Origin: Pelomonas sp039929605 | Lineage (GTDB): Bacteria > Pseudomonadota > Gammaproteobacteria > Burkholderiales > Burkholderiaceae_C | Length of the DNA: 64,000 bases | Direction of reading: 5' to 3' | Assembly (NCBI RefSeq): GCF_039929605.1 | Contig: NZ_JBDSQX010000019.1 | Coordinates: forward strand, 1 to 64,000 | Part shown: positions 7,121 through 16,217 of the stretch, piece after piece | Position numbering within the stretch: the first letter of the stretch is position 1 | Layout of the letters: each line of letters opens with the position of its first letter | Made by a program: the position numbers and the translations under genes | The notes under the pieces: generated by a model | What the model was told of the DNA's origin: nothing | The model's input: only the letters and a program-made list of their open reading frames with translations | Database searches by the model: none

Positions 7121-10100
7121 ATGGCATCCAGGCTTGTTCAAGGCGCAATTGCGGCCGTCGTCGTGGCAGGGGCGGCAGCTGCCGGCTGGTGGGCCACTCA
7201 CCGTGCGCCGGCCATGCCCAGCAGCGCCGAGATCGGCGCCGAGGAAGCGGCGTTTGCGTTCAGCGAGTGCAAGGCGCGGCTGCTGGACGGCTCGCCGGCC
7301 ATCGCCGTCATGTTCACGCAGGCGCTGGACCGCCGGCAGGACTTCAGCGCGCTGCTGACGGCTGCCGAGGGCACGCCCGGCGCCAAGGCCGACCCCAACG
7401 ACCCCAGCAGCAAGGCCACGCCGGCCGACCCCGCCAGCTTCAAGCCGCTGGCCGCCCGCTGGGTGCTGGGCGACAACCCGCGCGTGCTCTACCTGCCGTT
7501 CGCCACGCCGGACCGCGCCTACCGCATCGCGATGAAGGCCGAACTGGCCTCGCACAGCGGCAACAAGCTCGCCACCGCGCAAACCTGCGAAGCCGCCAGC
7601 GAGGCGATGCCGCCGAGCTTCTACTTCGCCAGCAAGGGCCTCGTGCTGCCGGCCGGGCAGAACGGCGGCCTGCCGGTCGTCAGCATCAACACGGCCGAGG
7701 TGGACGTGCAGTTCCTGCGCGTGAAGCCCGAATCCCTGCCCGCCTTCCTGGAACAGGTGGGCGGCCGGCGCGAGCGTGGCAACGCGAGCGCCAACAATGA
7801 GGACGGCGAGTACTACGACGGCGGTTATGGCGGCTACGGCGACAACCAGCGCCGCCTGAAAGGCACCGTCAACGGCTGGGTGCTGGACGAACTGCGCGCC
7901 ATGAGCGACAGCGTCTACATCACCCGCTTCAAGACCGACGAGCGCCCCAACCGCCGCAACGTCAGCTTCCTGCCGGTTGAGAAGATCAAGGCGCTGCAGG
8001 AGCCCGGCATCTACATCGCCGTGATGAGCCAGCCCGGCCGCTTCGGCTGGGACTACCAGGTCACGCACTACTACGTCACCGACATCGGCCTGCACCTGCG
8101 CCGCCACGCCGCGCAGCTGGACGTGTTCGCCACGTCGCTGAAAAGCGGCAAGGCGCAGAGCGGCATCGAGCTCAGCCTCGTCGACGAAGCCGGCAAGGCG
8201 CTGGCCCAGGCGCAGACGGATGGCGACGGCCATGCCGTGTTCACCGGCAGCAGTGACAAGGCCCGCGCCGTGCTGGCGAAGAAGGGCAACAACGAGATGT
8301 CCATCCTGTCGCTGCGCGATGCGGCGCTGGACCTGTCGGAGTTCGACGCCACCGGCCACCCGTCGCGCAGCAACAAGGTCTTCGTGTATGCGGGCCGTGA
8401 CCTCTACCGGCCGGGCGAGAGCTTCACGGTGTCGGTGCTGTCACGCGACGCCGATGGCCGCCTGCCAGCCAAGCTCATCCCGCTGACGCTGACCGTCAAG
8501 AAGCCCGACGGCAGCAAACTCGTCGAGCAGCTCGTACAGCCAAGCAAGGCAGGCCAGGGCTATTTCCAGCAGGCCATCACGCTGCCCGCAGACGCGCCCA
8601 CCGGCGGCTGGACGATCCAAGCCCGCGTCGACCCCGCCGCCAAGCAGCCGGATGCGCAATGGGCCTTCAAGGTGGAGGAGTTCCTGCCCGAGCGCATGAA
8701 GCTCACGCTGACTGCGCCCGACGCGGCGCTGACGGGCGAGGTGAGCCTGCCCGTGCAGGTGCAGGGCGACTACCTCTACGGCGCGCCCGCCGCCGGCAAC
8801 CGGCTGCAGGCCACCGTGTCCACCGAGCGCCTGGCCAACCCGCTGGGCCAGAAGCTGCCCGGCTACCTGTTCGGCGACTTTGCCGACGACAAGGCCCGCA
8901 CACGCACCGACGTGCCCGAGCAGGAGCTGGACGCCGAAGGCAAGGCCGAGGTGGCCCTGACGGCCAAGCTTGAAGAACGCCACTCGCCCATGCGCGTGCG
9001 CGGCGCCTTCAGCCTGCTGGAGAGCGGCGGCCGGCCGGTGGTGCGCAGCATCGAGCGCACCTGGTGGCCTGCGCCCGCGCTGGTGGGCGTGCGCCCGCTG
9101 TTCGACCGCAACGTGGCGCCCGAGGGCGGCCTCGCCGGCTTCGAGGTGGTGCGTGTGGACGCCACCGGTGCCTTCAAGCCGGCCAAGGATCTGAAGCTCA
9201 CGCTCACCTACGAGGAGCGCCAGTGGTATTGGCGTTATGACGACGGCCGCGGCTGGAACTCCGGCTTCAACACGACGGACGAACTCGTCGAGGCGCGTTC
9301 GCTGAAGCTGGCCGCCAAGACCACCGTGAACCTGCCGGTGAAGTGGGGCCGCTACCGCCTGGAGATCGAAGACCCGGAAACGAAGCAGACGCTGCGCTAC
9401 GGCTTCTACGCCGGCTACGGCGCGCAGGACGCCGACGACATGGGCAACCGCCCCGACCGCGTGCAACTGCAGCTCAAGGGCTCGCCCTTCAAGCCGGGCG
9501 ATACGGCCAAGCTCACCATCAAGCCGCCGCATGACGGCGAGGCCATCGTGACTGTAGAAGGCGACAAGGTGCTGTGGAGCAAGCGCGTCGGCGTGAAGGC
9601 CTCGGGCACCGAGCTGGACATCCCCGTGGATGCCGCCTGGGCGCGCAACGACCTCTACGTCACGGTGGCCGCCTTCCGCCCCGGCAGCGAGGGCGACCGC
9701 GTGACCCCGGCCCGCGCGCTGGGCCTGGTGCACCTGCCGCTCAACCGCGAGGACCGCAAGCTGAAAGTAGCGCTGGAGGCACCGGCCAAGACGGTGCCGT
9801 CCACCGCCCTGCCCATCAAGGTCAAGGTGCAGCAACTCGCGGGCAAGCAGGCCATCGTCACCGTCTCGGCAGTGGACGTGGGCATCCTGAACATCACCAA
9901 TTTCAAGACGCCCGACCCGGCCGACTTCTTCTTCGGCAAGCACCGCTACGGCGCCGACATCCTCGACCTCTACGGCCGCCTCATCGAGAAGATGGACGGC
10001 AACGTCGCCCAGCAGCGCTTCGGTGGCGACGCCGGCAAGCGCGACACGCAATCCATGCCGCGCAAGGTGCTGCTGGTGGACCTGTTCAGCGGCCCCGTGG

Positions 10101-12217
10101 TGCTGGACGCCAAGGGCGAGGCGACGATCCAGGTGAAGCTGCCGGACTTCAACGGCACGCTGCGGCTGATGGCCGTCGTGAGCAGCGCCGACAGCTATGG
10201 CTCGACGCAGGCGGACACCGTCGTCGCCGCGCCGCTGGTGGCCGAGCTGTCCATGCCGCGCTTCATCGCGCCGGGCGACAAGGCGACCATCGCGCTGGAC
10301 GTGACCAACCTCAGCGGTTCGCCGCAGGAGGTGCGCGTGGCGCTGAGCGCAACCGGGCCGGTGCGCATCACCGGCGACGCGACCTCGATCAAGCTGGCCG
10401 ACAAGCAGCGCCAGATCCTGCGCTTCCAGGCCGAGGCACTGGATGCCTACGGCCTGGCGCCAATCAAGCTGACCGTCAGCGCGGGCACGCTCAGCCTCGT
10501 GCGTGAGGCGGCGCTGCAGGTCCAGCCCGTCACGCCGCTGACGCGCGAGAGCCGCCGCATTCGCCTCGATGCCGGCAGCACGCAGGTCATCGACAAGGCG
10601 CTGCTCGACGCCTACTGGGCCGGCTCGGCCACGTTGGGCCTGAGCGTCTCCAACACGCCGCCCATCGACATCAAGGAGCAGGTCAAGGGCCTGCTGATGT
10701 ACCCGTATGGCTGCCTGGAGCAGACGACCTCCAGCGCCTACCCGCTCGTCTTCATCGACGACGAGGCCGCCAAGCGCTGGGGCCTCACACCCGTGCCCCG
10801 CGAGGAACGCGCCAAACGTCTGGAAAGCGCCTTCGCCCGCCTGGCCGGCATGCAGCAGGCGCGCGGCGGCTATGGCCTGTGGGCGGCCAGCAACCCGTAT
10901 GAAGGCTGGCTGAGCGCCTACGTCACCGGCTTCCTGCAGGACGCGCGCGACGCCGGCTTTGCGGTGCCGGAAGGGCAGCTCAAGAAGTCGCTCGAGAACC
11001 TGACCGAGCAGTTCCAGCGCAGCCCCGGCCAGCAGACCACGCCGCCCAAGGAGCCGCGCCGCACTCCCAACGGCGCGATTGCCGACTACCGCGACGCGGA
11101 GCTGCTGCGCATCGCCCACCAGCGCTTCGCCGAGGCCGCGCACGCCGGCTACATCCTGGGCCGCGAGCAGAAGGCGCCTCTGGCCACGCTGCGCACGCTG
11201 CACGACCAATACCGCGCCAACGCGCTGTCGCCGCTGCCGCTGGTGCACCTGTCGCTGGCGCTCAAGGCCATGGGCGACGAGGCCCGCGCCAAGGTCGCGC
11301 TGGACGACGCGATGACGCGCACTTACGGCTACCAGCCCGACGACGCCGGCAACTACTGGTGGGGCCAGTGGCTGGGCGACTACGGCTCGCGCGTCCGCGA
11401 CCGGGCGCTGGCCTATGCGCTGCTGTTGCGCCACAAGGTGCCGCACGACAAGCGCGAGAACCTGCTGTTCGACCTGGCCGACGATTTCAGCAAGCGCAAC
11501 TACTACTCCACGCAGGAGCGCCTGGCCCTCTTCCTCGCCGTGCAGGCCGCCACCAACGGCGCGGGCAAGGACGACGGCTGGAAGACCACGCTGGGCGTGG
11601 GCGCGAAGAGCGATGACTGGGCGGGCAGCGGCACGGGCCAGCAAAGTTTCGAGATTGGGCAGCTGCGCTCAGGCCTGACGCTGAAGAACGACGGCGAAAA
11701 ACCGCTGTACCTGGACGTGACGGCCCAGGGCTACCCCGTCAAGCCGCTGGCACCGAGCAGCGATCGCATCTCGGTGGAGCGAGCGATGTTCACGACCGCC
11801 GGCAAGCCGGTGGCCACGTCACGCGGCTTCACCACCGGCGAGATGTTCATCGTCCGCCTGCGCGTGAAGGCCGCCCAAGCCATCAAGGACGGCCTGGTGG
11901 TGGACCGCATCCCGGCCGGCTTCGAGATCGAGAACCTGAATTTGAGCCAGGGCCCGCAAGCCGGCGAGTTCACGGTGGAGGGCGTCAACGTGGCGCAGGC
12001 GAATGCCAACGAGCGCATCGTCCACACCGAGTACCGAGACGACCGCTTTGTGGCTGCGGCGCGGCTGGGGCAGCCGCTGGACCTGTTCTACCTCGTGCGC
12101 GCGGTGACGCCGGGCAAATACGTCGTGCCGGCGACGTTTGCGGAGGATATGTATCGGCCGGAGATTCGGGGGGTGGGGAAGGCGGAGGGGGAGATCGTTG
12201 TGGTGGACAAGAAATGA
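7121..12217 (+). CDS. Bacterial alpha-2-macroglobulin family protein (YfhM-like, thioester-containing)
   Basis: 1698 residues. An N-terminal hydrophobic segment (about residues 8-25, VQGAIAAVVVAGAAAAGWWA) anchors it in the inner membrane facing the periplasm; there is no lipobox cysteine, unlike E. coli YfhM. MG-type domains follow (YAGRDLYRPGESFTV and VEEFLPERMKLTL in the MG2/MG3 region), then KVLLVDLFSGPVVLDAKG in the ANA-like region, and the thioester motif PYGCLEQ with Cys1198 and Gln1201. The family is thought to trap proteases that breach the outer membrane and is usually encoded next to pbpC. Here pbpC lies 8 kb downstream. The stop overlaps the next gene by four bases. A decayed copy of its 3' end lies at 13898-14090. 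Confidence 0.93.
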   Translation: MASRLVQGAIAAVVVAGAAAAGWWATHRAPAMPSSAEIGAEEAAFAFSECKARLLDGSPAIAVMFTQALDRRQDFSALLTAAEGTPGAKADPNDPSSKATPADPASFKPLAARWVLGDNPRVLYLPFATPDRAYRIAMKAELASHSGNKLATAQTCEAASEAMPPSFYFASKGLVLPAGQNGGLPVVSINTAEVDVQFLRVKPESLPAFLEQVGGRRERGNASANNEDGEYYDGGYGGYGDNQRRLKGTVNGWVLDELRAMSDSVYITRFKTDERPNRRNVSFLPVEKIKALQEPGIYIAVMSQPGRFGWDYQVTHYYVTDIGLHLRRHAAQLDVFATSLKSGKAQSGIELSLVDEAGKALAQAQTDGDGHAVFTGSSDKARAVLAKKGNNEMSILSLRDAALDLSEFDATGHPSRSNKVFVYAGRDLYRPGESFTVSVLSRDADGRLPAKLIPLTLTVKKPDGSKLVEQLVQPSKAGQGYFQQAITLPADAPTGGWTIQARVDPAAKQPDAQWAFKVEEFLPERMKLTLTAPDAALTGEVSLPVQVQGDYLYGAPAAGNRLQATVSTERLANPLGQKLPGYLFGDFADDKARTRTDVPEQELDAEGKAEVALTAKLEERHSPMRVRGAFSLLESGGRPVVRSIERTWWPAPALVGVRPLFDRNVAPEGGLAGFEVVRVDATGAFKPAKDLKLTLTYEERQWYWRYDDGRGWNSGFNTTDELVEARSLKLAAKTTVNLPVKWGRYRLEIEDPETKQTLRYGFYAGYGAQDADDMGNRPDRVQLQLKGSPFKPGDTAKLTIKPPHDGEAIVTVEGDKVLWSKRVGVKASGTELDIPVDAAWARNDLYVTVAAFRPGSEGDRVTPARALGLVHLPLNREDRKLKVALEAPAKTVPSTALPIKVKVQQLAGKQAIVTVSAVDVGILNITNFKTPDPADFFFGKHRYGADILDLYGRLIEKMDGNVAQQRFGGDAGKRDTQSMPRKVLLVDLFSGPVVLDAKGEATIQVKLPDFNGTLRLMAVVSSADSYGSTQADTVVAAPLVAELSMPRFIAPGDKATIALDVTNLSGSPQEVRVALSATGPVRITGDATSIKLADKQRQILRFQAEALDAYGLAPIKLTVSAGTLSLVREAALQVQPVTPLTRESRRIRLDAGSTQVIDKALLDAYWAGSATLGLSVSNTPPIDIKEQVKGLLMYPYGCLEQTTSSAYPLVFIDDEAAKRWGLTPVPREERAKRLESAFARLAGMQQARGGYGLWAASNPYEGWLSAYVTGFLQDARDAGFAVPEGQLKKSLENLTEQFQRSPGQQTTPPKEPRRTPNGAIADYRDAELLRIAHQRFAEAAHAGYILGREQKAPLATLRTLHDQYRANALSPLPLVHLSLALKAMGDEARAKVALDDAMTRTYGYQPDDAGNYWWGQWLGDYGSRVRDRALAYALLLRHKVPHDKRENLLFDLADDFSKRNYYSTQERLALFLAVQAATNGAGKDDGWKTTLGVGAKSDDWAGSGTGQQSFEIGQLRSGLTLKNDGEKPLYLDVTAQGYPVKPLAPSSDRISVERAMFTTAGKPVATSRGFTTGEMFIVRLRVKAAQAIKDGLVVDRIPAGFEIENLNLSQGPQAGEFTVEGVNVAQANANERIVHTEYRDDRFVAAARLGQPLDLFYLVRAVTPGKYVVPATFAEDMYRPEIRGVGKAEGEIVVVDKK

Positions 12218-13089
12218 GCTTCATACCCTTGAAGCTCCGGCTGATCGCGCTCGGCGTCCTCGCTGGGACCAGCGTTGCACGAGCCGCCATCGACTGCACT
12301 CCCGACCTGCGCCTGGAAGTAGACAAACTGCCACCTCAGCGCATCGTCGTTATTGGCGAGCAAACCCACGGCACCCAGCAGGCGCCGGCGCTGCTGGCCG
12401 GCCTGCTCTGCGGTTTTGCCCGCGCAGGCCAGCCCGTCATCTTGGCTTGGGAGGCCTCGCGCGATGGCCAGCCTGCCCTCAATGCCTTTCTCGACTCAGC
12501 AGGCACGACCGCAGACAAGGAACGCCTGACCGAGGCTGCATTGCGAGACCCCTCGGGCAGAACCAGCTTGGCCATGCTTGACATGCTGGATCACGCGCGT
12601 CGCCTGCGCCAAGCTGGCGCACGCGTGGGCGTGGCCATGGTGGACAACGCCGAAAGTGATGTGCTGGAGCCGCTCTACGCTAACGAAGACAAATACGCGC
12701 TGTGGTCCCAGGAGCGTCGCCAGGCCCTGATGGCCCAAGCAGTGCTTGCGCGGCAACGGCAGTACCCGGAGCACCGCCTGCTGTTCTTCACTTCGCATGC
12801 CGGCCGCACAGGTGGTGAATTGGGTGTGGGCTACGAGTCCGCAACACTGCTGTTGTCCCGCCTGACGCCGGTTCACGTGATTGACCTGATCGACGAGGGC
12901 GGCGAAGCCTGGTCCTGTCGCGGCCGGACCCTCCCTGAAGCGGTTTGCAAGGCCTACCCGTCGCGTGGCCGCACTCGCAAGGATGCTGACCAGACCTTGA
13001 ATCTTGGTCCCGTGACAGCCTCACCGCCGGCATCCCGTAACCCGCTGCCGATCTATGTTCCGGCGCCCGAAAGGCCGAGTCGCGAGTGA
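12214..13089 (+). CDS. Secreted protein of the erythromycin esterase/ChaN-like superfamily
   Basis: 291 residues with a signal peptide (LRLIALGVLAGTSVARAA). The core begins RIVVIGEQTHGTQQAPALLAGLLCG, matching the GE-x-H-G opening of erythromycin esterase-like and ChaN/TIKI-type domains, where Glu and His are catalytic or metal-binding. A later LLFFTSHAGRTGG segment supplies a second histidine. The C-terminal region is proline-rich. It is translationally coupled to the macroglobulin gene by an ATGA overlap. The substrate is unknown; a periplasmic hydrolase role is inferred. I am confident of the superfamily only. Confidence 0.6.
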   Translation: MSFIPLKLRLIALGVLAGTSVARAAIDCTPDLRLEVDKLPPQRIVVIGEQTHGTQQAPALLAGLLCGFARAGQPVILAWEASRDGQPALNAFLDSAGTTADKERLTEAALRDPSGRTSLAMLDMLDHARRLRQAGARVGVAMVDNAESDVLEPLYANEDKYALWSQERRQALMAQAVLARQRQYPEHRLLFFTSHAGRTGGELGVGYESATLLLSRLTPVHVIDLIDEGGEAWSCRGRTLPEAVCKAYPSRGRTRKDADQTLNLGPVTASPPASRNPLPIYVPAPERPSRE

Positions 13090-13200
13090 AGGCGGGTAGG
13101 GCGGGTCGCGACCCGCCATCTGCGGCCCTTGAACCACATTGAATTCGGCCTTGCACACTTACCATCTGCACGCCGGGGCCATGGCCCCAAGGAGTGATCC

Positions 13201-13443
13201 ATGACGGCAATCGAAGCCCAACTGATCGAGCGGCTGAAGAAGCTGCCACCCAACCGCGTGGCTGAGGTGGTGGACTTCGTCGACTTCCTGACCGCCCGCG
13301 AAGAGCGCGCCGCCGCTGCGCAGCGACTGACTGGGGGCCTCGCGAAGCTGGACGCCTTCCAGCTGCCCCCGCTGCCCGAGGACGAGATCGAAGCCGAGAT
13401 TCAGGCGACGCGCGCAGAACGCCGCAGCCCGCAGGGCGCCTGA
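13201..13443 (+). CDS. Antitoxin-like protein, DUF2281/VapB-like
   Basis: 80 residues. Helical N-terminus with LIERLKKLPPNRVAEVVDFVDFLTAREE, the pattern seen in DUF2281-type antitoxins, followed by a flexible acidic tail that would wrap the toxin. AAGGAGTG (13190-13197) lies just upstream as the ribosome site. It ends 15 bases before a PIN-domain gene, so the two form a type II toxin-antitoxin operon. A DNA-binding role is not obvious from the sequence. Confidence 0.75.
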   Translation: MTAIEAQLIERLKKLPPNRVAEVVDFVDFLTAREERAAAAQRLTGGLAKLDAFQLPPLPEDEIEAEIQATRAERRSPQGA

Positions 13444-13458
13444 TCAACGCCCGGCATC

Positions 13459-13896
13459 GTGCGCCTCGTGCTGGACACGAATCTGCTCGTTTCGGGCGTC
13501 ATCGCCAGCGGCTTGCCCAAGCGGTTGCTCCAAGGTGCCTTGTCCAGCGAGTTCGAGATCTGCACCAGCGAAGTCTTGCTAAGCGAACTGCTGGACGTGC
13601 TCCAGCGGCCCAAGTTCGCGTCGCGGCTGAGCCAGGCCGGGCTCACGGTCCAAAGCGTTGTTGAGGACCTGCGCCGGATCGCCGTCATCGTCACACCCGC
13701 GCAAACCCCTCGCGTCGTGCCCACCGACCCCGACGACGACCACGTCGTTGCCGCCGCCTTGGCCGGCAACGCCGACCTGATTGCCTCGGGCGACCAGCGC
13801 GACCTGCTTCCGATGGGGAGCTATCAGGGCATTCCCATCGTCAATGCGCGGGAGGCGGTGGCGCGGTTGGAGGCAGGACGTCGTGCCAGCGAATAG
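13459..13896 (+). CDS. PIN-domain toxin (putative RNase), module 1
   Basis: 145 residues from a GTG start at 13459. PIN acidic residues are visible: Asp in VLDTNLLVSG (residue 6), Glu in SEVLLSELLDVL, Asp residues in PTDPDDDHVVAAAL and Asp in IASGDQRDLL. This is the COG1569-type PIN layout. Such toxins cleave RNA and are neutralised by the upstream antitoxin. The stop codon (13894-13896) sits immediately before a decayed copy of the macroglobulin 3' end, indicating that the module lies at a rearrangement junction. Confidence 0.85.
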   Translation: MRLVLDTNLLVSGVIASGLPKRLLQGALSSEFEICTSEVLLSELLDVLQRPKFASRLSQAGLTVQSVVEDLRRIAVIVTPAQTPRVVPTDPDDDHVVAAALAGNADLIASGDQRDLLPMGSYQGIPIVNAREAVARLEAGRRASE

Positions 13897-13897
13897 C

Positions 13898-14090
13898 GGA
13901 CCGCATCCCGGTCGGCTTCGAGATCGAGAACCTCATCATCAGCCCGGGGCAGCCGTTGGAGCTGTTCTATCTCGTGCGCGCGATGACGCCGGGCAAGCAC
14001 GTCGAGCCGGCGACGTTTGCCGAAGATATACATCGGGTGGAGATTCTGGGGTTGGCAAAGCTGATGCGTAAATCACAGCGGTGGACAAAA
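13898..14090 (+). pseudogene. Degenerate duplicate of the alpha-2-macroglobulin gene 3' end
   Basis: Bases 13898-13933 match 11902-11937 of the macroglobulin gene with about one difference, encoding the same DRIP-GFEIENL segment. After a junction, 13947-14060 match about 12066-12180 (encoding LFYLVRA-TPGK...PATFAED). About 128 bases present in the intact gene are missing at the junction. The copy fades into GGTGGACAAAATATGG near 14090, corresponding to the GGTGGACAAGAAATGA end of the intact gene. No open frame of useful length remains. This is a partial-duplication or second-paralog scar. Confidence 0.85.
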
Positions 14091-14178
14091 TATGGCAACA
14101 ATGAAAATAAAAATTTTCGGTTGCGTTAAATCCACCGTGATTTATTCGTTCTAACTATTTTTGAGATACGGAGTTGAT

Positions 14179-15063
14179 ATGTTTGGCTGGGGTATTGGGT
14201 TTGTTGCAGTAGGAGTTCTATCGTTTGTATTGCCGATGCTGGGTCGCCAATTAATTTTAGTGACGTTGCTTGGTCTTACGGGATTTGGATCAGCGGTTGC
14301 CGGGCTAGTGTTAATCGTTCTTGGCTTTGCCTTGCTATTTATTGCGTCGCAAAGAGGAAGCAATAAGTCACCGCAAAGCGTGGGGTACGCCAAATCACAA
14401 AGCGCTTCTCGCGTGAGCGACGATGCTTCAGGAGCAGACACTACAAAGCAAGTGCAACATGAAGGAATAACTGCTAACGAAAACTCAAGAGATGAGTGGT
14501 TTATCCAACAGACAGAGGCTCTGCTCGCTCCGTTGGCGCAGGTGGTGGATGTTAAGCTCACGGCTTTGGAGATATTTAAATCCACCAAGAAGGAGCTGGC
14601 GGCACTCAAAGACGTTGACATGTATTCAAAGTGTGTCGGCGATCGAATTGTCTCGATTCCTTCCGACATGCTTTTGAAGAGACTCGCTGCGGGCCTAACT
14701 AGAGAAGATATTCGCAACTACTGGAATCAGCCGCCGCTGATGCAAAGAATTCAGTCTAAATCCCAAGACTTCTCGATCTTTATCGCAATTAAGAATGCCG
14801 AAATAGCGAGATTGGATGTTATTGAGGTAATTCGCAATCGGCGAAAAACCAGATTGTGGCTCGGAGATCCAGACACATGGGATCCATCAATGCCCGTAAA
14901 CAAAGGCTTTTCCGACGAGGATGCCGACATCTATCCTGAGTTTACAATGCGAGTGGGAATATGGGCTAGCAATGTCGCACCCAGCGAGCAAACCATACTA
15001 CCCTCAAAGTATTCATCATTCAACGCAATGGTGCGCCACCTTATTCGAAACGGCATAGTATAA
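14179..15063 (+). CDS. Unrecognised membrane-anchored protein encoded by AT-richer DNA
   Basis: 294 residues from the ATG at 14179, with GGAG eight bases upstream; a TTG at 14161 would add six residues. Two adjacent N-terminal membrane helices (FGWGIGFVAVGVLSFVLPML and LLGLTGFGSAVAGLVLIVLG) are followed by a polar linker and a soluble C-terminal domain of about 180 residues (from DEWFIQQTEALL to the end). I recognise no family. Codon use and base composition are much more AT-rich than the neighbours, suggesting recent acquisition. It follows the macroglobulin remnant and precedes a repeat-rich gap. Confidence 0.65.
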   Translation: MFGWGIGFVAVGVLSFVLPMLGRQLILVTLLGLTGFGSAVAGLVLIVLGFALLFIASQRGSNKSPQSVGYAKSQSASRVSDDASGADTTKQVQHEGITANENSRDEWFIQQTEALLAPLAQVVDVKLTALEIFKSTKKELAALKDVDMYSKCVGDRIVSIPSDMLLKRLAAGLTREDIRNYWNQPPLMQRIQSKSQDFSIFIAIKNAEIARLDVIEVIRNRRKTRLWLGDPDTWDPSMPVNKGFSDEDADIYPEFTMRVGIWASNVAPSEQTILPSKYSSFNAMVRHLIRNGIV

Positions 15064-15375
15064 ATATATTAGATAAACGCAGGGATGCGGGGTCCGCAAG
15101 GATGCGAACAGGGATGCGGGGATCGCGGGAATTCGGGGGGCCAGGTCTCAACTATTAAGTCCAGCCCCCTCATGCGACTGCGGGAAGTCAAACCGCCTCT
15201 CCATGGGAACTTCAGCACCCGCGCTGCGTCACCCCTGCCAAGGGTTCCACACGGCCCGGGGTCAAGCCACACGGCCGGGGTCAGGTCTCAACTTTTAAGT
15301 CCAGCACCCCGTTGAATTCCCGCTTGCAGTAGCACCCGCATTTCCTAACGACTCCACCATTCGAAAGGAATTGCC
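15064..15375. repeat. Repeat-rich 312-bp gap with a 24-bp direct repeat
   Basis: CAGGTCTCAACTATTAAGTCC... at 15142-15165 recurs with one mismatch at 15282-15305. Just before the second copy, CACACGGCCCGGGGTCA and CACACGGCCGGGGTCA form a local tandem duplication (about 15249-15283). At the left end, the GGATGCGGGG unit recurs at 15082 and 15112. No gene is visible. The pattern resembles debris of a mobile element bordering the AT-rich gene on one side and a toxin-antitoxin module on the other. Confidence 0.7.
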
Positions 15376-15600
15376 ATGCCCGACGCCACCCTCAATGCCA
15401 AGGGCCAGACTACCATCCCCAAGGAAATCCGCGAGCGCCTGGGCCTGGAAGCCGGCGACAAGTTGACCTTCACCACCCTCAGCGACGGCACCGTCGTCAT
15501 GCGCGCCAAGACCGGGCGCCTGCTCGACCTGGCCGGAAGCCTGACGCGCCCCGGACAGCCCACAGTGAGCCTGGACGAGATGAAGCCGTTTCGCAGCTGA
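15376..15600 (+). CDS. AbrB/MazE-type antitoxin, module 2
   Basis: 74 residues. The whole N-terminal half is the swapped-hairpin AbrB fold: ATLNAKGQTTIPKEIRERLGLEAGDKLTF, with the hallmark GQ-x-TIPKEIR. The C-terminal tail is the flexible toxin-binding part. AAAGGAA precedes the ATG by seven bases. It forms an operon with the PIN gene 15 bases downstream and probably represses its own promoter, as is usual for the family. Confidence 0.9.
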   Translation: MPDATLNAKGQTTIPKEIRERLGLEAGDKLTFTTLSDGTVVMRAKTGRLLDLAGSLTRPGQPTVSLDEMKPFRS

Positions 15601-15615
15601 CGCGGGAACGAGTCC

Positions 15616-16029
15616 TTGAGCATCGCCATCGACACCGACGTCCTCGTGCGCCTGCTGGTGCGCGACGACGAGGCGCAGTTCCAGACGGCAAAGCGTCTGG
15701 TCGAGCAAGCTGAAGCCGCTGGCGAGCCCTTGTTGATCATGCTCACCGCGCTGCTGGAAACCGAATGGGTGCTGCGCAGCCGCTACCGCCTCGACAAGGC
15801 TGCTATCGCCGCCACGTTCGCACGGCTGCTGGAAACCGACGGCGTCGTGCTTGAGCATGAGCCGACGGCCGAGGAAGCGCTCTACATCTGGAACCAGCAC
15901 CCCAGCGCCGATTTCGCGGACTGTCTGCACAACGCGCGGGCAGCGCAACTCGGGCGAACTCGCTTCGTGACCTTCGATGCCGGCGCAGCGAACCTGCCGC
16001 GTGGCGAACTGCTCGGCGCCCCCGCCTGA
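15616..16029 (+). CDS. PIN-domain VapC-type toxin, module 2
   Basis: 137 residues from a TTG start at 15616; no ATG is available before the first catalytic block. PIN residues: Asp in AIDTDVLVRLLVRDD, Glu in ALLETEWVLRS, Asp in SADFADCL and Asp in FVTFDAGA. These form the four-acid metal site of a Mg-dependent RNase. Paired with the AbrB-like antitoxin just upstream. The target RNA cannot be predicted from sequence. Confidence 0.88.
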   Translation: MSIAIDTDVLVRLLVRDDEAQFQTAKRLVEQAEAAGEPLLIMLTALLETEWVLRSRYRLDKAAIAATFARLLETDGVVLEHEPTAEEALYIWNQHPSADFADCLHNARAAQLGRTRFVTFDAGAANLPRGELLGAPA

Positions 16030-16217
16030 CCATGCCGAACCGGTGAACGACTGCGCCACGGAGCCCGGCTGGTGAGCTGCGCACAAGAAGAACGTCCAGG
16101 TACTCCGGACGCGGACGCACTACGAACCAGTGCAGGCGAAGCTGCGGCGACGCCACAAGTCAAACCACGCCGCTCCATTCGCCGCAACAATCCCCCTTTT
16201 AACGGGAGAACACAACG

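Noticed and set aside
8441..11644. A 1067-codon open frame antisense to the macroglobulin gene
   Set aside because: It is a shadow: GC-rich DNA with few stop codons. The translation is His/Arg/Gly/Ala-rich, with no family motifs, while the sense strand encodes a complete thioester protein.
15064..15375. Possible CRISPR-like array because of repeated GGATGCGGGG and GGTCTCAACT units
   Set aside because: Only two copies of each unit, irregular spacing and no cas genes; better explained as mobile-element debris.
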